Source: Streptomyces sp. NBC_00223
GTDB lineage: Bacteria > Actinomycetota > Actinomycetes > Streptomycetales > Streptomycetaceae
NCBI RefSeq assembly: GCF_036199905.1
Contig: NZ_CP108109.1
Span: 2,232,001-2,296,000 of the forward strand
Direction: 5' to 3'
DNA: 64,000 nt
Positions 1-9,987 of the stretch are shown piece by piece. Positions within the stretch are counted from its first letter, which is position 1, and every line of letters starts with the position of its first letter. The notes under the pieces were generated by a model that did not search any database, was not told the DNA's origin, and was given only the letters and a program-made list of their open reading frames with translations. A program made the translations under genes and the position numbers.

Positions 1-626
1 CGGCCCCCGGCCGACGGACCCCGCCTCCGGCGGGGGGGCGGATACGACGGCGACCGCCGAAGCCACGCCTACGGCGGGTAGGCCGGGCGCGGCGGCCCCG
101 GCACGGGGCGGGTGGGGCGCGGCGGCAGGACACGCCGGGCGCCCCGCCACACGGGAGTCGGCGCTGCCCGCCCGACGGGAGAACACCCCCGGCGGGGGGT
201 GCGGCGGCCGCCGCCGGAGCCACGCCTGCGGCGAGCGGACCGGGCCCGGCGGGCGGCTGCCTGCGGCACGCCGATGGAGGCCGAACCGGGGGCGGGCGGC
301 GCCCGGCCCATCAACGCCGGGCGGTGGCGGAACGCACGGCCGGTCCTCCGGCGGCCGCCGGACAGCGTCCGGCAGGTACCCCAGGGCCCCGCCATCGCGG
401 GGGCGGTGGGCCGGGCCCCGGCGGGATGCGCCTCCGGGGCTGGGCAGCACGCGGCGGCTGCCAGCCGGTGAATCTCGGCGACCGCCGAAGCCACGCCTGC
501 GGCGGGTAATCCGGCTCCGCCGGCATGGCGGCGGGAACCGGCGCACCGGCCGGAGGGAGTCCCCTGGCGGGGCAGCGCGCCGGACTTCCCGGTGGGCGGC
601 GGATCGGGGGGCGGGCCGACGGGAGG
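1..626. other. GC-rich intergenic stretch, no convincing gene
   Basis: No reading frame here has plausible protein composition; the open frames are Arg/Pro/Gly-rich on both strands, as expected from random GC-rich DNA. A segment at about 49-82 is repeated almost exactly at about 477-509 (shared core GACCGCCGAAGCCACGCCT), and a weaker relative lies near 209-238. The leftward TerD-type gene ends at 627, so this is its downstream region. Confidence 0.6.
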
Positions 627-1358
627 TCAGACCTTGGATTTGTAGCCGCGGCCCCATTGGAGGCCCCAGCCGTAGAGGCGGTCCAGTTCGGCCTGGAAGC
701 CGTAGACGTATTTGACCTCGCGCCGCACGATCAGCTCGCCCTTGCGGTTCTCGATCAGCACCACCGCGCACGACCTCGCCTGCGGCTCCCGCTCGGTGAG
801 CGGGATCTCGATCCGCGGGCCCGAGCCGGGGAAGATCTCCACCTTCGCGTGCGTGCGGTCGAACGCCGGCGTGCCGTCGTAGATGTAGACGAAGACCAGC
901 AGCCGCTTGAACTCGTCGCGCTTGTCGAAGTTGATGTACAGCGTCTCGCCCGACGTGCCGCCGAACCGGTCGTCGCCGCTCATCTGGACATAGGGCGGCG
1001 AGTCCAGGTCGCCGTGGAGCTTGCCCAGCGGCTGCACAACACCCTTGGAGCCGTCGGCCAGTTCGTACATGCACGCCAGGTCGAGGTCGACATTGACCAT
1101 GGCGGGCCCGGCCGCCTGCACCACCCGCGGCTTGAACACGTCCAACTGGCGGCTGAAGAAGCCGCCACGCTCGGCCGTCCACCCACCCGTGTCCGACGTC
1201 CGCATCTGCCAGGACAGATTGACCCGCATGTTGCCGACCGCGGCACCCTGCTTGGTCAGCGAGATCTCCGGCCGCCGCTTGGTGAGTTCCACGATGTGGG
1301 TGTTGGCCACGTCGAACCGCTGGGCGCCGCTGGGCCGCAGGAACTTCCACCAGGACAT
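627..1358 (-). CDS. TerD-family (TerA-like) tellurium/stress protein
   Basis: 243-residue cytoplasmic protein that begins MSWWKFLRPSG. The start at 1358 is preferred over an upstream one at 1421 because a GGGGAGGG ribosome site lies about 12 bases before it. The body carries a TerD/TerA-type beta-sandwich pattern, with acidic stretches such as NVDLDLACMYEL near the middle that resemble the calcium-binding loops of the family, and an aromatic C-terminus. Known family members take part in tellurite and general stress resistance, and the exact biochemistry is unsettled. It lies downstream of a DUF475/TerC-like membrane protein and two TerD genes on the same strand, so it is probably part of one ter cluster. 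Assignment to TerA rather than TerD is based on divergence from the two short neighbours. Confidence 0.8.
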   Translation of the reverse strand: MSWWKFLRPSGAQRFDVANTHIVELTKRRPEISLTKQGAAVGNMRVNLSWQMRTSDTGGWTAERGGFFSRQLDVFKPRVVQAAGPAMVNVDLDLACMYELADGSKGVVQPLGKLHGDLDSPPYVQMSGDDRFGGTSGETLYINFDKRDEFKRLLVFVYIYDGTPAFDRTHAKVEIFPGSGPRIEIPLTEREPQARSCAVVLIENRKGELIVRREVKYVYGFQAELDRLYGWGLQWGRGYKSKV

Positions 1359-1471
1359 GTGCTCGTCACCCTCCCCTTGTTGTCGCCGTCCACCGGACGG
1401 ACACCACCTCGCGCCCGACACGACGCTGCCCCCGCCGGACGGCGAGGGCAGCGCTGAAGCGGGTGACCGGG

Positions 1472-2638
1472 TCAGACCCGGGTCACGGCCTCCGACGTGT
1501 CGTCCGACTCCTTCGATCCTTCCCCGTCCCGGCGGTTGCGTACCACCGAGGACCAGTACGAAGCAGCGATCAGAACAACACCGACCAGGCCCGTGATGAT
1601 CTCACTGACGTCGTACTTGATGGTGACCAGCAGAATGACGGCCAGCGCGCCGATCGCGTAGTGGGCGCCGTGCTCCAGGTAGACGTAGTCGTCCAGCGTG
1701 CCCTTGCGGACCAGGAAGACGGTCAGCGACCTGATGTACATCGCGCCGATGCCCAGACCCAGCGCGATCTCGAAGATGTCGTTGCTGATCGCGAAGGCGC
1801 CGACCACACCGTCGAAGGAGAAGGACGCGTCGATCACTTCCAGGTACAGGAACATGAAGAACGCGGCCTTGCCCGCGAGCCCGGCGACCTGACCCTTGCT
1901 CGGACCGCTCTTCTTCTCGACGGCCGCACCCTCGCCGCCGGCCTCGTCACCGTCGGCCCCATCGGCCTCGTCATCGTCTTCGAGCCGCTCCTCGAAGAAC
2001 CCCGAGACGCCGCCGACGACGAGATACGTGATCAGACCGCCGACGCCCGCGAGCAGCACGGTCTCGGCCTTGTCGATATGGCCGCCGCCGTGCAGCGGCA
2101 CCCCCGTGGCCACCGTGGTGGCGGCGATGACCAGGACGACCATCGCGACCACCACGGAAAGCGTGTCCAGCTTGCCGAGCTTGGCCAGCGGCTTCTCCAG
2201 CCAGGACAGCCAGGTGATCTCCCGCTCCTCGAAGATGAAGTCGAGGAAGATCATCAGCAGGAACATGCCACCGAAGGCGGCGATCGCCGGGTGGGCCCCG
2301 GTGACCAGCGACTCGTAACGGTCGTGGTCGTTGATCGCGACCTTGACCGCCTCGTACGGGCTGAGCTTCGCGGTGACCGCCACGATGATGATCGGGAAGA
2401 CCAGCCGCATACCGAAGACGGCGATGAGCACGCCCACGGTGAGGAACATCTTCTGCCAGAACGCGTTCATCTTGCGCAGAATGCCGGCGTTGATCACGGC
2501 GTTGTCGAAGGAGAGCGAGATCTCAAGGATGGACAGGATCGCGACGATCGCGAGTCCCTTTCCCCCCCAGAGGACGCCGGCCAGGGCCAGGCCCGCGGCG
2601 GTGACGCCGAACGACCAGCCGAATGTTCTGAGGAGCAC
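1472..2638 (-). CDS. DUF475 family integral membrane protein (TerC-like)
   Basis: 388 residues with about eight hydrophobic segments. Two copies of the family hallmark are visible: SFDNAVINA near residue 43 and SFSFDGVVGAFA near residue 273. The repeated SFD motifs are typical of the TerC/DUF475 superfamily, and their acidic residues are thought to bind metal. A hydrophilic acidic linker of about 40 residues (DDDEADGADGDEAGGEG) separates the two halves. The start is GTG at 2638, with GGTGGG upstream. It sits between a TerA-like gene and two TerD genes on the same strand, which matches the known association of TerC-type proteins with TerD in metal-stress membrane complexes. The transported or sensed ion is not known. 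Confidence 0.88.
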   Translation of the reverse strand: MLLRTFGWSFGVTAAGLALAGVLWGGKGLAIVAILSILEISLSFDNAVINAGILRKMNAFWQKMFLTVGVLIAVFGMRLVFPIIIVAVTAKLSPYEAVKVAINDHDRYESLVTGAHPAIAAFGGMFLLMIFLDFIFEEREITWLSWLEKPLAKLGKLDTLSVVVAMVVLVIAATTVATGVPLHGGGHIDKAETVLLAGVGGLITYLVVGGVSGFFEERLEDDDEADGADGDEAGGEGAAVEKKSGPSKGQVAGLAGKAAFFMFLYLEVIDASFSFDGVVGAFAISNDIFEIALGLGIGAMYIRSLTVFLVRKGTLDDYVYLEHGAHYAIGALAVILLVTIKYDVSEIITGLVGVVLIAASYWSSVVRNRRDGEGSKESDDTSEAVTRV

Positions 2639-2706
2639 GTGCTACCCACCCAATCCCTTGTGACGCCCTTTTTACGACCACGGGGGCTTCCGCGCGGTAC
2701 GCGACT

Positions 2707-3282
2707 TTACGAAACGTTGACCCCGAAGTCCAGCGCGATGCCCCGCAGCCCGGAGGCGTACCCCTGCCCCACCGCCCGGAATTTCCATTCGCCGCCGTAG
2801 CGGTAGAGCTCACCGAAGATCATCGCCGTCTCGGTCGAGGCGTCCTCGGTCAGGTCGTAACGGGCCAGCTCGGCGTCGTCCGCCTGGTTGACCACCCGGA
2901 TATAGGCCCCGCTGACCTGGCCGAAGGTCTGCGCACGGGAATCGGCCTCGTAGATCGAGACCGGAAAGACGATCTTGTCGACCCGCTCCGGGACGGCCGC
3001 GAGGTCGACCAGGATCGTTTCGTCGTCACCACCGGTGCCACCGACCAGTTCGTCACCGGTGTGCTCGACGGAGCCCTCCGGGCTCTTGAGATTGTTGTAG
3101 AAGACGAAGTACTCGTCCCCCAGCACCCGGCCGTTCGCGCACAGCAGCGCGCTGGCGTCCAGGTCGAAGTCGGCTCCGGTGGTCGAACGGGCACTCCAGC
3201 CCAGGCCGATCTGCACCTTGGTGAGATTCGGCGCGGCCTTGGAGAGGGAGACATTGCCTCCCTTGGCGAGCGTGACACCCAT
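2707..3282 (-). CDS. terD: TerD family protein (copy 2)
   Basis: 191 residues, the usual length for TerD. It shows the N-terminal MGVTLAKGGNVSLSK, the FDLDASALL acidic segment (residues about 39-47), the GDDETI loop and the C-terminal [17 protein letters not shown]. These acidic clusters form the calcium sites in characterised TerD structures. The start is ATG at 3282, behind a GGGGAGGAAAG ribosome site. It is 42 bases downstream of a second TerD gene (3325-3900) with which it is clearly paralogous, so this is a local tandem duplication. The pair is probably co-transcribed with the DUF475 gene downstream. Role: tellurite, oxidative or envelope stress tolerance, inferred from the family. Confidence 0.93.
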   Translation of the reverse strand: MGVTLAKGGNVSLSKAAPNLTKVQIGLGWSARSTTGADFDLDASALLCANGRVLGDEYFVFYNNLKSPEGSVEHTGDELVGGTGGDDETILVDLAAVPERVDKIVFPVSIYEADSRAQTFGQVSGAYIRVVNQADDAELARYDLTEDASTETAMIFGELYRYGGEWKFRAVGQGYASGLRGIALDFGVNVS

Positions 3283-3324
3283 TGTGGTTCTTTCCTCCCC
3301 GCGGTTGGTGGACGGTCGTACGGG

Positions 3325-3900
3325 TCAGACGTTGACGCCGAAGTCCTGCGCGATGCCGCGCAGCCCGGAGGCGTACCCCTGCCCGATGGCCCGGAACTTC
3401 CACTCCGCGCCGTGCCGGTAGAGCTCGCCGAAGACCATCGCGGTCTCGGTGGAGGCGTCCTCGGTCAGGTCGTAGCGGGCCAGCTCGCGCTGGTCGGCCG
3501 CGTTGAGCACGCGGATGTACGCGTTGCGCACCTGGCCGAAGCTCTGCTGGCGGGACTCGGCCTCGTAGATCGAGACCGGGAAGACGATCTTGGCGACGTC
3601 GGCCGGCACCCCGGCCAGATTGACGTTGATCACCTCGTCGTCGCCGTCGCCCGAACCGGTGAGGTTGTCGCCGGTGTGCTCGACCGAGCCGTCCGGGCTC
3701 TTGAGGTTGTTGAAGAACACGAAGTGCTGGTCGGACAGCACCTTGCCCTGGTCGTTGGTGAGCAGCGCGCTCGCGTCCAGGTCGAAGTCGCTGCCCGTGG
3801 TCGTACGCGCGTCCCATCCCAGGCCGACGACGACCGCCGTGAGATTGGGTGCCTCCTTGGTCAGCGAGACATTGCCACCCTTGCTGAGACTGACTCCCAC
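3325..3900 (-). CDS. terD: TerD family protein (copy 1)
   Basis: 191 residues that align end to end with the neighbouring copy at 2707-3282: [15 protein letters not shown] at the N-terminus, FDLDASALL, the GDGDDEVI loop, and [13 protein letters not shown] at the C-terminus. The start is GTG at 3900 with GGAGG five bases before it. It is first in the leftward ter group. The roughly 130-base gap upstream contains the AT-richer stretch 3960-4010, which probably holds the promoter. As a family, TerD proteins bind calcium and associate with TerC-type membrane proteins; the DUF475 gene downstream is the likely partner here. Confidence 0.93.
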   Translation of the reverse strand: MGVSLSKGGNVSLTKEAPNLTAVVVGLGWDARTTTGSDFDLDASALLTNDQGKVLSDQHFVFFNNLKSPDGSVEHTGDNLTGSGDGDDEVINVNLAGVPADVAKIVFPVSIYEAESRQQSFGQVRNAYIRVLNAADQRELARYDLTEDASTETAMVFGELYRHGAEWKFRAIGQGYASGLRGIAQDFGVNV

Positions 3901-4028
3901 GAGTCCTCCGTCCGTTTCCCACTCGTTGTGGTGTGTATGTGCCGTGCGTACTGTCTGTACAGGGCGCTCCGGATGTATACCGGCTGTACCGGATCAACGT
4001 TCAGAGCTTAGTGAGGGGTTCCCCCCGG

Positions 4029-4487
4029 CTACAGGGCTTGGAGCGCCTTTGCGTACTCACGGAGGTCACGGGCGTCCGGCAGACCGTTGACGACGGTCCA
4101 GCGGACCGTGCCCTCCTTGTCGATGACGAAGGTGCCGCGCAGGGCGCAGCCCTTGTCCTCGGCGAAGACTCCGTAGGCCCGTGAGGCGGTTCCGTGCGGC
4201 CAGAAGTCGGAGAGCAGCGGGAAGTCCAGCTCCTCGGCGTCGGAGAAGACCCGCAGGGCGTGCATGGAGTCGCAGGAGACCGCGAGCAGCTGCACGTCGT
4301 CGTTCTGGAAGGCAGGCAACTCGGCCTGGACCGCGCGCAGTTCACCGGTGCACACACTGGTGAAGGCGAACGGGAAGAAGAGCAGCACGACATGCTTGCG
4401 GTGCCGGGAGTCCGCAAGCCGCACGGTCCTGCCGTGCTGGTCGTACAGCTGGAAGTCGGGGGCGGGCTCGCCCGCGTCGATCGGCAT
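4029..4487 (-). CDS. Peroxiredoxin, AhpE-like (AhpC/TSA family)
   Basis: About 152 residues, close to the length of mycobacterial AhpE. The peroxidatic motif FPFAFTSVC places the catalytic cysteine about 45 residues in, and the conserved arginine lies in the later ALRGTFVID segment. There is no second cysteine in the usual 2-Cys position; the only other cysteines are in LLAVSCDS and EDKGCALRG, the latter seen in AhpE relatives. The start at 4487 is chosen because GGAG lies six bases before it; an in-frame ATG at 4499 adds MEPR. It reduces hydroperoxides in the cytosol. The gene lies between the TerD pair and the DUF3052 gene, all leftward, giving a stress-related neighbourhood. Confidence 0.88.
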   Translation of the reverse strand: MPIDAGEPAPDFQLYDQHGRTVRLADSRHRKHVVLLFFPFAFTSVCTGELRAVQAELPAFQNDDVQLLAVSCDSMHALRVFSDAEELDFPLLSDFWPHGTASRAYGVFAEDKGCALRGTFVIDKEGTVRWTVVNGLPDARDLREYAKALQAL

Positions 4488-4529
4488 GCGCGGCTCCATA
4501 CGCTGGACGGTCCCGCCATTGCGGCCGCA

Positions 4530-4625
4530 CGCCGCCGGCCACCGGCCGGTGGCCGGCTGAGCGCGCGGTTCCTCCCCCAGAGCGCAGCCCTGGGGGAGAA
4601 ACCGGGCGACAAGCCACGACGGCGG
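4530..4625. repeat. Dispersed intergenic repeat, copy 1
   Basis: Contains a perfect 24-bp palindrome at 4534-4557 (half GCCGGCCACCGG) followed by a 9-bp hairpin at 4572-4598 (CTCCCCCAG pairing with CTGGGGGAG). The same blocks, the CACCGGCCGGTGG palindrome, a GCGCGCAGTTCCTC-like block and the CCCCCAG/CTGGGGG hairpin, recur near 13.2-13.7 kb and 21.5-21.8 kb. It lies between the peroxiredoxin and DUF3052 genes and may also terminate transcription. Confidence 0.75.
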
Positions 4626-4693
4626 CGCGGGCGGGCCGAGGGCCGCAACCCACTACGGCGGCACCGTACCGCGTTACCGCTTGCCGTATCCCG

Positions 4694-5134
4694 CTACCGC
4701 TTGCCGGCCTTCGCCGCCTTCGGCGTGACCAGCCGGCTGCCCGTCCAATCCTTCGCGGCGTTGACGCTGCTGGTCTGGGCCAGTCCGGCGGTCTGGGCCG
4801 CCTCGCCGATCTCGCTGGGCTCGACATGGCCGTCACGCCCGGTCTTCGGGGTCATGAGCCAGATGGGGGCGCCGGGGTCGACCGTCGACGTCGCGTCGAC
4901 GAGTGCGTCGGTGAGGTCGCCGTCGTCCTCGCGGAACCACAGCAGGACGGCGTCGGGCACGTCGTCGTACTCCTCATCGGCGAGCTCTTCGCCCGTGAGC
5001 TCCTCGATACCCTCGCGGAGCTCCTGGTCGCAATCCTCGTCGTACCCGAGCTCCTGGACCACCTGTCCGGGCTCGAAACCAAGCCGGCTCGCCGGGTTGG
5101 TCCGCTCCTCCGCGTGGTCCGCGGTCGCGCTCAC
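4694..5134 (-). CDS. DUF3052 domain protein
   Basis: 146-residue acidic cytoplasmic protein. It has the DUF3052 pattern: LGFEPGQVVQELGYDEDCD near the N-terminus, DVPDAVLLWFREDDGDL in the middle and PIWLMTPKTGRDGHV, a fold related to nucleotide or phosphate-binding scaffolds. The start is GTG at 5134, fixed by a strong AGGAGG seven bases upstream. Its function is not established. It is divergently placed to aceE, and to my knowledge this DUF3052/aceE adjacency is conserved in Streptomyces, which hints at a shared regulatory region or metabolic link. There are no membrane segments or signal peptide. Confidence 0.88.
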   Translation of the reverse strand: MSATADHAEERTNPASRLGFEPGQVVQELGYDEDCDQELREGIEELTGEELADEEYDDVPDAVLLWFREDDGDLTDALVDATSTVDPGAPIWLMTPKTGRDGHVEPSEIGEAAQTAGLAQTSSVNAAKDWTGSRLVTPKAAKAGKR

Positions 5135-5525
5135 GCTTTGCCTCCTGTCATGGGGACTTTCTGTCCTGGTGTCTGAGTCTGTATGTGCCCGCGACAGTGC
5201 GGGTTATTGGCGGTAGTCCACACGGGCGCGGCGGATCGCGCAAGTACCCGGCGTACGAGAGGGTCGAAACAGTGACGATTCGACCGTCTTCCCCGCAACC
5301 CGTACCCCCCATGGTGACGCAGATCACGACGGTTTGCCGGTGTTGTGCGTGATTGGAGGCACGCGTCGGTCGTACGTCCGACTGGGCGTAGAGTTCCCGG
5401 ATGGCCGCCCGCTGAGGGTTACCGCTCAGTAGAGATGACGTTTCGAACGGCGCGGTACACGATGGATGCGGCGCGACCCAGCGGCGTACTCCCAGCAGAG
5501 CACCACCTATCAGCGAAGGAACAGC
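5135..5525. promoter_or_regulatory. Divergent promoter region of the DUF3052 gene and aceE
   Basis: A 391-base gap between divergent genes. It holds a TAGAGT hexamer at 5389-5394 that could serve as a -10 element for aceE, and an imperfect palindrome at 5365-5382 (GTCGG and CCGAC flanking TCGTACGT). The aceE ribosome site GAAGGA lies just before its start at 5526. No biochemical operator is known to me here; the promoter placement is inferred. Confidence 0.4.
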
Positions 5526-8273
5526 GTGGCTTCCGGACACGATCGCAACCCGATCATCATTGGCGGCCTTCCGAGCCAGGTCCCGGATTTCGATCCCGAG
5601 GAGACGGCCGAATGGCTCGACTCGCTCGACGCGGCCATCGACGAGCGCGGCCGTGAGCGGGCCCGCTACCTGATGCTCCGCCTCATCGAGCGCGCGCGCG
5701 AGAAGCGGGTCGCGGTGCCCGAGATGCGCAGCACCGACTACGTCAACACCATCGCGACCAGGGACGAGCCCTTCTTCCCCGGCAACGAGGAGATCGAGCG
5801 CAAGATCCTCAACGCCACCCGGTGGAACGCCGCGGTGATGGTCTCCCGCGCGCAGCGTCCCGGAATCGGTGTCGGCGGCCACATCGCGACCTTCGCCTCC
5901 TCCGCGTCGCTCTACGACGTGGGCTTCAACCACTTCTTCCGCGGCAAGGACGACGGCCTCGGCGGCGACCAGGTCTTCTTCCAGGGCCACGCCTCCCCGG
6001 GCATCTACGCCCGCGCCTTCCTGCTCGACCGGCTCTCCGAGGCCCAGCTCGACGGCTTCCGCCAGGAGAAGTCGAAGGCGCCCGAGGGCCTGTCCAGCTA
6101 CCCGCACCCGCGCTCGATGCCGGACTTCTGGGAGTTCCCGACCGTCTCCATGGGCCTGGGCCCCCTGGGCGCGATCTACCAGGCGCGGATGAACCGCTAC
6201 ATGGAGGCGCGCGGCATCGCCGACACCTCCAAGTCGCACGTCTGGGCCTTCCTCGGCGACGGCGAGATGGACGAGCCCGAGTCGCTGGGCCAGCTGTCCA
6301 TCGCCGCCCGCGAGGGCCTGGACAACCTGACCTTCGTGGTCAACTGCAACCTCCAGCGGCTCGACGGCCCGGTGCGCGGCAACGGCAAGATCATCCAGGA
6401 GCTGGAGTCGCAGTTCCGCGGCGCCGGCTGGAATGTGATCAAGCTGGTCTGGGACCGCTCCTGGGACCCGCTGCTGGCCCAGGACCGCGACGGTGTGCTG
6501 GTCAACAAGATGAACATCACACCGGACGGCCAGTTCCAGACGTACGCCACCGAGACGGGCGCGTACATCCGTGACCACTTCTTCGGCGACGACCAGCGGC
6601 TGCGCTCGATGGTCGAGAACCTCACCGACGAGCAGATCCTGCACCTCGGGCGCGGCGGCCACGACCACCGCAAGATCTTCGCGGCGTACACGGCGGCCAA
6701 GGAGCACAGGGGCCAGCCGACCGTCATCCTGGCCCAGACGATCAAGGGCTGGACGCTCGGCCCGAACTTCGAGGGCCGCAACGCGACCCACCAGATGAAG
6801 AAGCTGACGGTCGACGACCTCAAGCGCTTCCGGGACCGGCTGCACCTGCCGATCACCGACCAGCGGCTCGACGAGGGCTACCCGCCGTACTACCACCCCG
6901 GCCGGGACTCCGAGGAGATCCAGTACATGCACGACCACCGCAAGTCCTGCGGTGGCTACGTACCGACCCGGATCGTGCGCGCCAAGCCGCTGCCGCTGCC
7001 CGACAACAAGGCGTACGCGACCGCGAAGAAGGGCTCGGGCCAGCAGTCGATCGCCACCACCATGGCCTTCGTCCGGGTGCTCAAGGACCTCATGCGGGAC
7101 AAGGAGATCGGCAAGCGCTTCGTGCTGATCGCGCCCGACGAGTACCGCACCTTCGGCATGGACGCCTTCTTCCCGAGCGCGAAGATCTACAACCCGCTGG
7201 GCCAGCAGTACGAGTCCGTCGACCGCGAACTGCTGCTCGCGTACAAGGAGTCGCCGACCGGGCAGATGCTGCACGACGGCATCTCCGAGGCGGGCTGCAC
7301 GGCCTCGCTGATCGCCGCGGGTTCGGCCTACGCCACGCACGGCGAGCCGCTGATCCCGGTGTACGTCTTCTACTCGATGTTCGGTTTCCAGCGCACGGGC
7401 GACCAGTTCTGGCAGATGGCCGACCAGCTCTCGCGCGGCTTCGTGCTCGGCGCGACCGCCGGCCGTACCACCCTCACGGGTGAAGGTCTCCAGCACGCCG
7501 ACGGTCACTCCCAGCTGCTGGCGTCCACCAACCCGGCGTGTGTGGCCTACGACCCGGCGTACGGGTACGAGATCGCGCACATCGTCCAGGACGGTCTGCG
7601 CCGGATGTACGGCGAGACGGCGGACGGCAGGCCCGGCGAGGACGTCTTCTACTACCTGACGGTCTACAACGAGCCGATCCAGCACCCGGCCGAGCCCGCG
7701 GACGTCGATGTCGAGGGCATCCTCAAGGGCGTCCACCGGATCAGCGCGGGGACGGCCGGCTCGACCCCGGCGCAGATCATGGCGTCGGGTGTCGCGGTGC
7801 CGTGGGCGGTCGAGGCGCAGCGCCTGCTGGCCGCGGACTGGAACGTACGGGCCGATGTGTGGTCGGCGACCTCCTGGAACGAGCTGCGGCGCGAGGCCGT
7901 CGCCGTCGAGGAGCACAACCTGCTGCACCCGGAGGAGGAGCAGCGCGTGCCGTGGGTGACGCGCAAGCTCTCCGGGGCCGAGGGGCCGTTCGTGGCGGTG
8001 TCGGACTGGATGCGTTCTGTGCCCGACCAGATCGCGCGCTGGGTGCCGGGCCGGTACACCTCCCTGGGCGCGGACGGCTTCGGTTTCGCCGACACGCGCG
8101 GGGCGGCCCGCCGGTTCTTCCACATCGACGCGCAGTCGATCGTGCTGGCGGTGCTGACCGAGCTGGCCCGGGACGGGAAGATCGACCGCTCGGTGCTCAA
8201 GCAGGCGGTGGACCGCTATCAGCTGCTCGACGTGGCCGCGGCGCACCCGGGGGCGGCGGGCGGCGACGCGTAG
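5526..8273 (+). CDS. aceE: Pyruvate dehydrogenase E1 component, homodimeric type
   Basis: 915 residues, the expected size for the homodimeric (AceE) E1 enzyme. It decarboxylates pyruvate with thiamine diphosphate and passes the acetyl group to the E2 lipoyl domain of the pyruvate dehydrogenase complex, feeding acetyl-CoA into central metabolism. The thiamine diphosphate motif is plain: [10 protein letters not shown] begins about 250 residues in and ends in NCN some 30 residues later. [11 protein letters not shown] and [19 protein letters not shown] are further AceE signatures. The GTG start at 5526 is preferred over an in-frame ATG at 5466 because GAAGGA stands five bases before it and the family begins MASGHDRNP-like. 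The gene is single and is closed by a strong terminator. Confidence 0.97.
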   Translation: MASGHDRNPIIIGGLPSQVPDFDPEETAEWLDSLDAAIDERGRERARYLMLRLIERAREKRVAVPEMRSTDYVNTIATRDEPFFPGNEEIERKILNATRWNAAVMVSRAQRPGIGVGGHIATFASSASLYDVGFNHFFRGKDDGLGGDQVFFQGHASPGIYARAFLLDRLSEAQLDGFRQEKSKAPEGLSSYPHPRSMPDFWEFPTVSMGLGPLGAIYQARMNRYMEARGIADTSKSHVWAFLGDGEMDEPESLGQLSIAAREGLDNLTFVVNCNLQRLDGPVRGNGKIIQELESQFRGAGWNVIKLVWDRSWDPLLAQDRDGVLVNKMNITPDGQFQTYATETGAYIRDHFFGDDQRLRSMVENLTDEQILHLGRGGHDHRKIFAAYTAAKEHRGQPTVILAQTIKGWTLGPNFEGRNATHQMKKLTVDDLKRFRDRLHLPITDQRLDEGYPPYYHPGRDSEEIQYMHDHRKSCGGYVPTRIVRAKPLPLPDNKAYATAKKGSGQQSIATTMAFVRVLKDLMRDKEIGKRFVLIAPDEYRTFGMDAFFPSAKIYNPLGQQYESVDRELLLAYKESPTGQMLHDGISEAGCTASLIAAGSAYATHGEPLIPVYVFYSMFGFQRTGDQFWQMADQLSRGFVLGATAGRTTLTGEGLQHADGHSQLLASTNPACVAYDPAYGYEIAHIVQDGLRRMYGETADGRPGEDVFYYLTVYNEPIQHPAEPADVDVEGILKGVHRISAGTAGSTPAQIMASGVAVPWAVEAQRLLAADWNVRADVWSATSWNELRREAVAVEEHNLLHPEEEQRVPWVTRKLSGAEGPFVAVSDWMRSVPDQIARWVPGRYTSLGADGFGFADTRGAARRFFHIDAQSIVLAVLTELARDGKIDRSVLKQAVDRYQLLDVAAAHPGAAGGDA

Positions 8274-8296
8274 CCCGCTCCCGCGGCTGGAACGTG

Positions 8297-8343
8297 ACAC
8301 CGGCGCCGCTCGCCCAGACGTTCTGGGCGAGCGGCGCCGGTGT
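8297..8343 (+). terminator. aceE terminator hairpin
   Basis: A perfect 22-bp stem (left arm 8297-8318, right arm 8322-8343) around a 3-base loop, beginning 24 bases after the aceE stop. No U tract follows, which is common for actinomycete terminators. Confidence 0.85.
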
Positions 8344-8349
8344 GCGTAC

Positions 8350-8793
8350 GGGGCTTTTCGTGGGGGCTCCGGCCCGCACCCCCGTTCGCGGCCCCCACCG
8401 TCCGGGGCCTGCCCGGGGCAGAGACGTGTCCGCACCCGGGGGCGGCGCAAGCCGGAGGCCATGCGGCTGCCGAACGGCACGCCGGGGCGTGGGCCTTTCG
8501 GGGCACGCGGAACGTATCCCGGGGTTCCGGGCCCGGGGTTCCGGGCCCGGGGACGGCGGGTGGGCGGCACGCCGGGCGGTCCTGGGGGCGTAAAGGCCGG
8601 GCGTTCCCCCAGGCGTTCCCCCGGGCGTCCCGGGGGCGGGTGTGAGGCGTCAGCGGAGGTGTGCGGGGCGGCTGTGTGCTGGGAGGCGGTCCGCGTCTTC
8701 TACGCTGGACGCAGGAACGGCCGTCAACCGGCGGGTACGCGCGTTCCCCTGCCGTCCGGCTGATTCCGGCACGAAATCGCGAGGCATCTGCGA
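8350..8793. other. Intergenic region, no gene seen
   Basis: The frames here are antisense or low-complexity GC-rich noise. The stretch 8520-8620 is full of short G-run and CCGGG repeats. The promoter of the following hydrolase gene presumably lies near 8690-8780, where the sequence is less GC-rich, but no clear -10/-35 pair stands out. Confidence 0.5.
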
Positions 8794-9987
8794 GTGACTT
8801 TGTACTCCGCGCGTCTGAGCCCCACCTCCATCCGTGCCCTGCTGGCCCTCGCGGTCGTCTTCGTCATGCTGGCCACGACGGGCTGGACGGCCGTGCGGCC
8901 ACCGGATGTCACCGACGCGCGGGCCGCGGCGATCGCCGCCTGGGTGACCGGCACGATCGGCACCCGCAAGCTCCCCGACCCCCTGGCCGCGCCCGGCACG
9001 ATCAGCCGTTTCTTCGCCTCGCTGACCGGCGCCCAGCGGCTGCGGCTCGCCGACCGCTACCCGCTGGTGGTCGGCAATCTCAACGGGGCTCCGCTGAACC
9101 TGCGTTACCGGGCCAACCGCAAGGCGATGTCCCAGGAGCGCACCGCCGAGACCGCGCGGGCCCACAGCGACCAGCTCACCCCGGTCGGCCGCCGGGGCGC
9201 GGACGACCTCGTCCGCCGCTACACCTCGCTGCTCGCCGACGGCCGCCAGATCCTCGCCTTCGACCCCACCGGCACCGGCCGGGTCGCCGAGGTCCTCGGC
9301 GACCTGGACACCGCGACCCGGATCTCCCTGGTCGTACCGGGCGTCGACACCGACATCCTCAACTTCGAGCGGCCCGCCAAGCCGTACACCGCGCCGGTCG
9401 GCATGGCCCGCGCGCTGTACGGGGCCGAGCGCCACGACGAGCCCCGGGCGCGTACCGCGGTGATCGCCTGGGCCGACTACACCACGCCCAACGGGATCGG
9501 TCTGGAAGCCTCCACCGGCACCCTGGCCGCGCGCGGGGCCGTACGGCTCGAAGCGCTGCTCACCTCGCTCCCCCGGCACGCCGAGGTCTCGCTCTTCTGC
9601 CACTCCTACGGGTCGGTACTGTGCGGGGTGGCCGCGCCCGATCTGCCGCGCGGGCGGGTCGCCGACATCGCCGTCTTCGGCAGTCCCGGGATGCGCGCCC
9701 GGCACGCCGCCGATCTGCACACCAGCGCGCATGTCTGGGCGGCCAGGGACGACAACGACTGGATCAGCGACGTGCCGCACCTGGAGTTCGCGGGTCTCGG
9801 GCACGGCGCCGATCCGGTCTCCGACTCCTTCGGGGCCCGGGTGACCAGTTCGGCGGGCGCCAGCGGGCACGCGGGCTACTTCGCCCCCGGTACGGCCAGC
9901 CTCGCCAACTTCGCCCGAATCGCGCTGGGGGACTACGGGGCCGTCGCCTGCCAGGACGAGGATCCCTGCACCGCCGGGCTGCGCTGA
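8794..9987 (+). CDS. Exported alpha/beta hydrolase, DUF1023 type
   Basis: 397 residues. An N-terminal hydrophobic segment (about residues 12-32, ALLALAVVFVMLATTGW) works as a signal anchor or signal peptide. The C-terminal half is a DUF1023 alpha/beta hydrolase: VVPGVDTDILNF, then AWADYTTPNG, the nucleophile elbow CHSYGS (serine near residue 270) and later catalytic acid and histidine candidates in DDNDWISD and SGHAGYF. Substrate unknown; relatives are secreted esterase or lipase-like proteins. The start is GTG at 8794; no strong ribosome site is visible beyond GAGG upstream. It stands alone on the plus strand between aceE and the YjbR-type gene. Confidence 0.85.
   Translation: MTLYSARLSPTSIRALLALAVVFVMLATTGWTAVRPPDVTDARAAAIAAWVTGTIGTRKLPDPLAAPGTISRFFASLTGAQRLRLADRYPLVVGNLNGAPLNLRYRANRKAMSQERTAETARAHSDQLTPVGRRGADDLVRRYTSLLADGRQILAFDPTGTGRVAEVLGDLDTATRISLVVPGVDTDILNFERPAKPYTAPVGMARALYGAERHDEPRARTAVIAWADYTTPNGIGLEASTGTLAARGAVRLEALLTSLPRHAEVSLFCHSYGSVLCGVAAPDLPRGRVADIAVFGSPGMRARHAADLHTSAHVWAARDDNDWISDVPHLEFAGLGHGADPVSDSFGARVTSSAGASGHAGYFAPGTASLANFARIALGDYGAVACQDEDPCTAGLR

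Noticed and set aside
69-494. Short frames on both strands before the TerA-like gene
   Set aside because: Extreme Arg/Pro/Gly content, no ribosome sites, no family features.
5148-8570. 1140-codon open frame antisense to aceE
   Set aside because: Runs opposite an unmistakable aceE; its protein is Arg/Val/Gly-rich and low in Lys/Ile/Phe, typical of GC-rich antisense frames.
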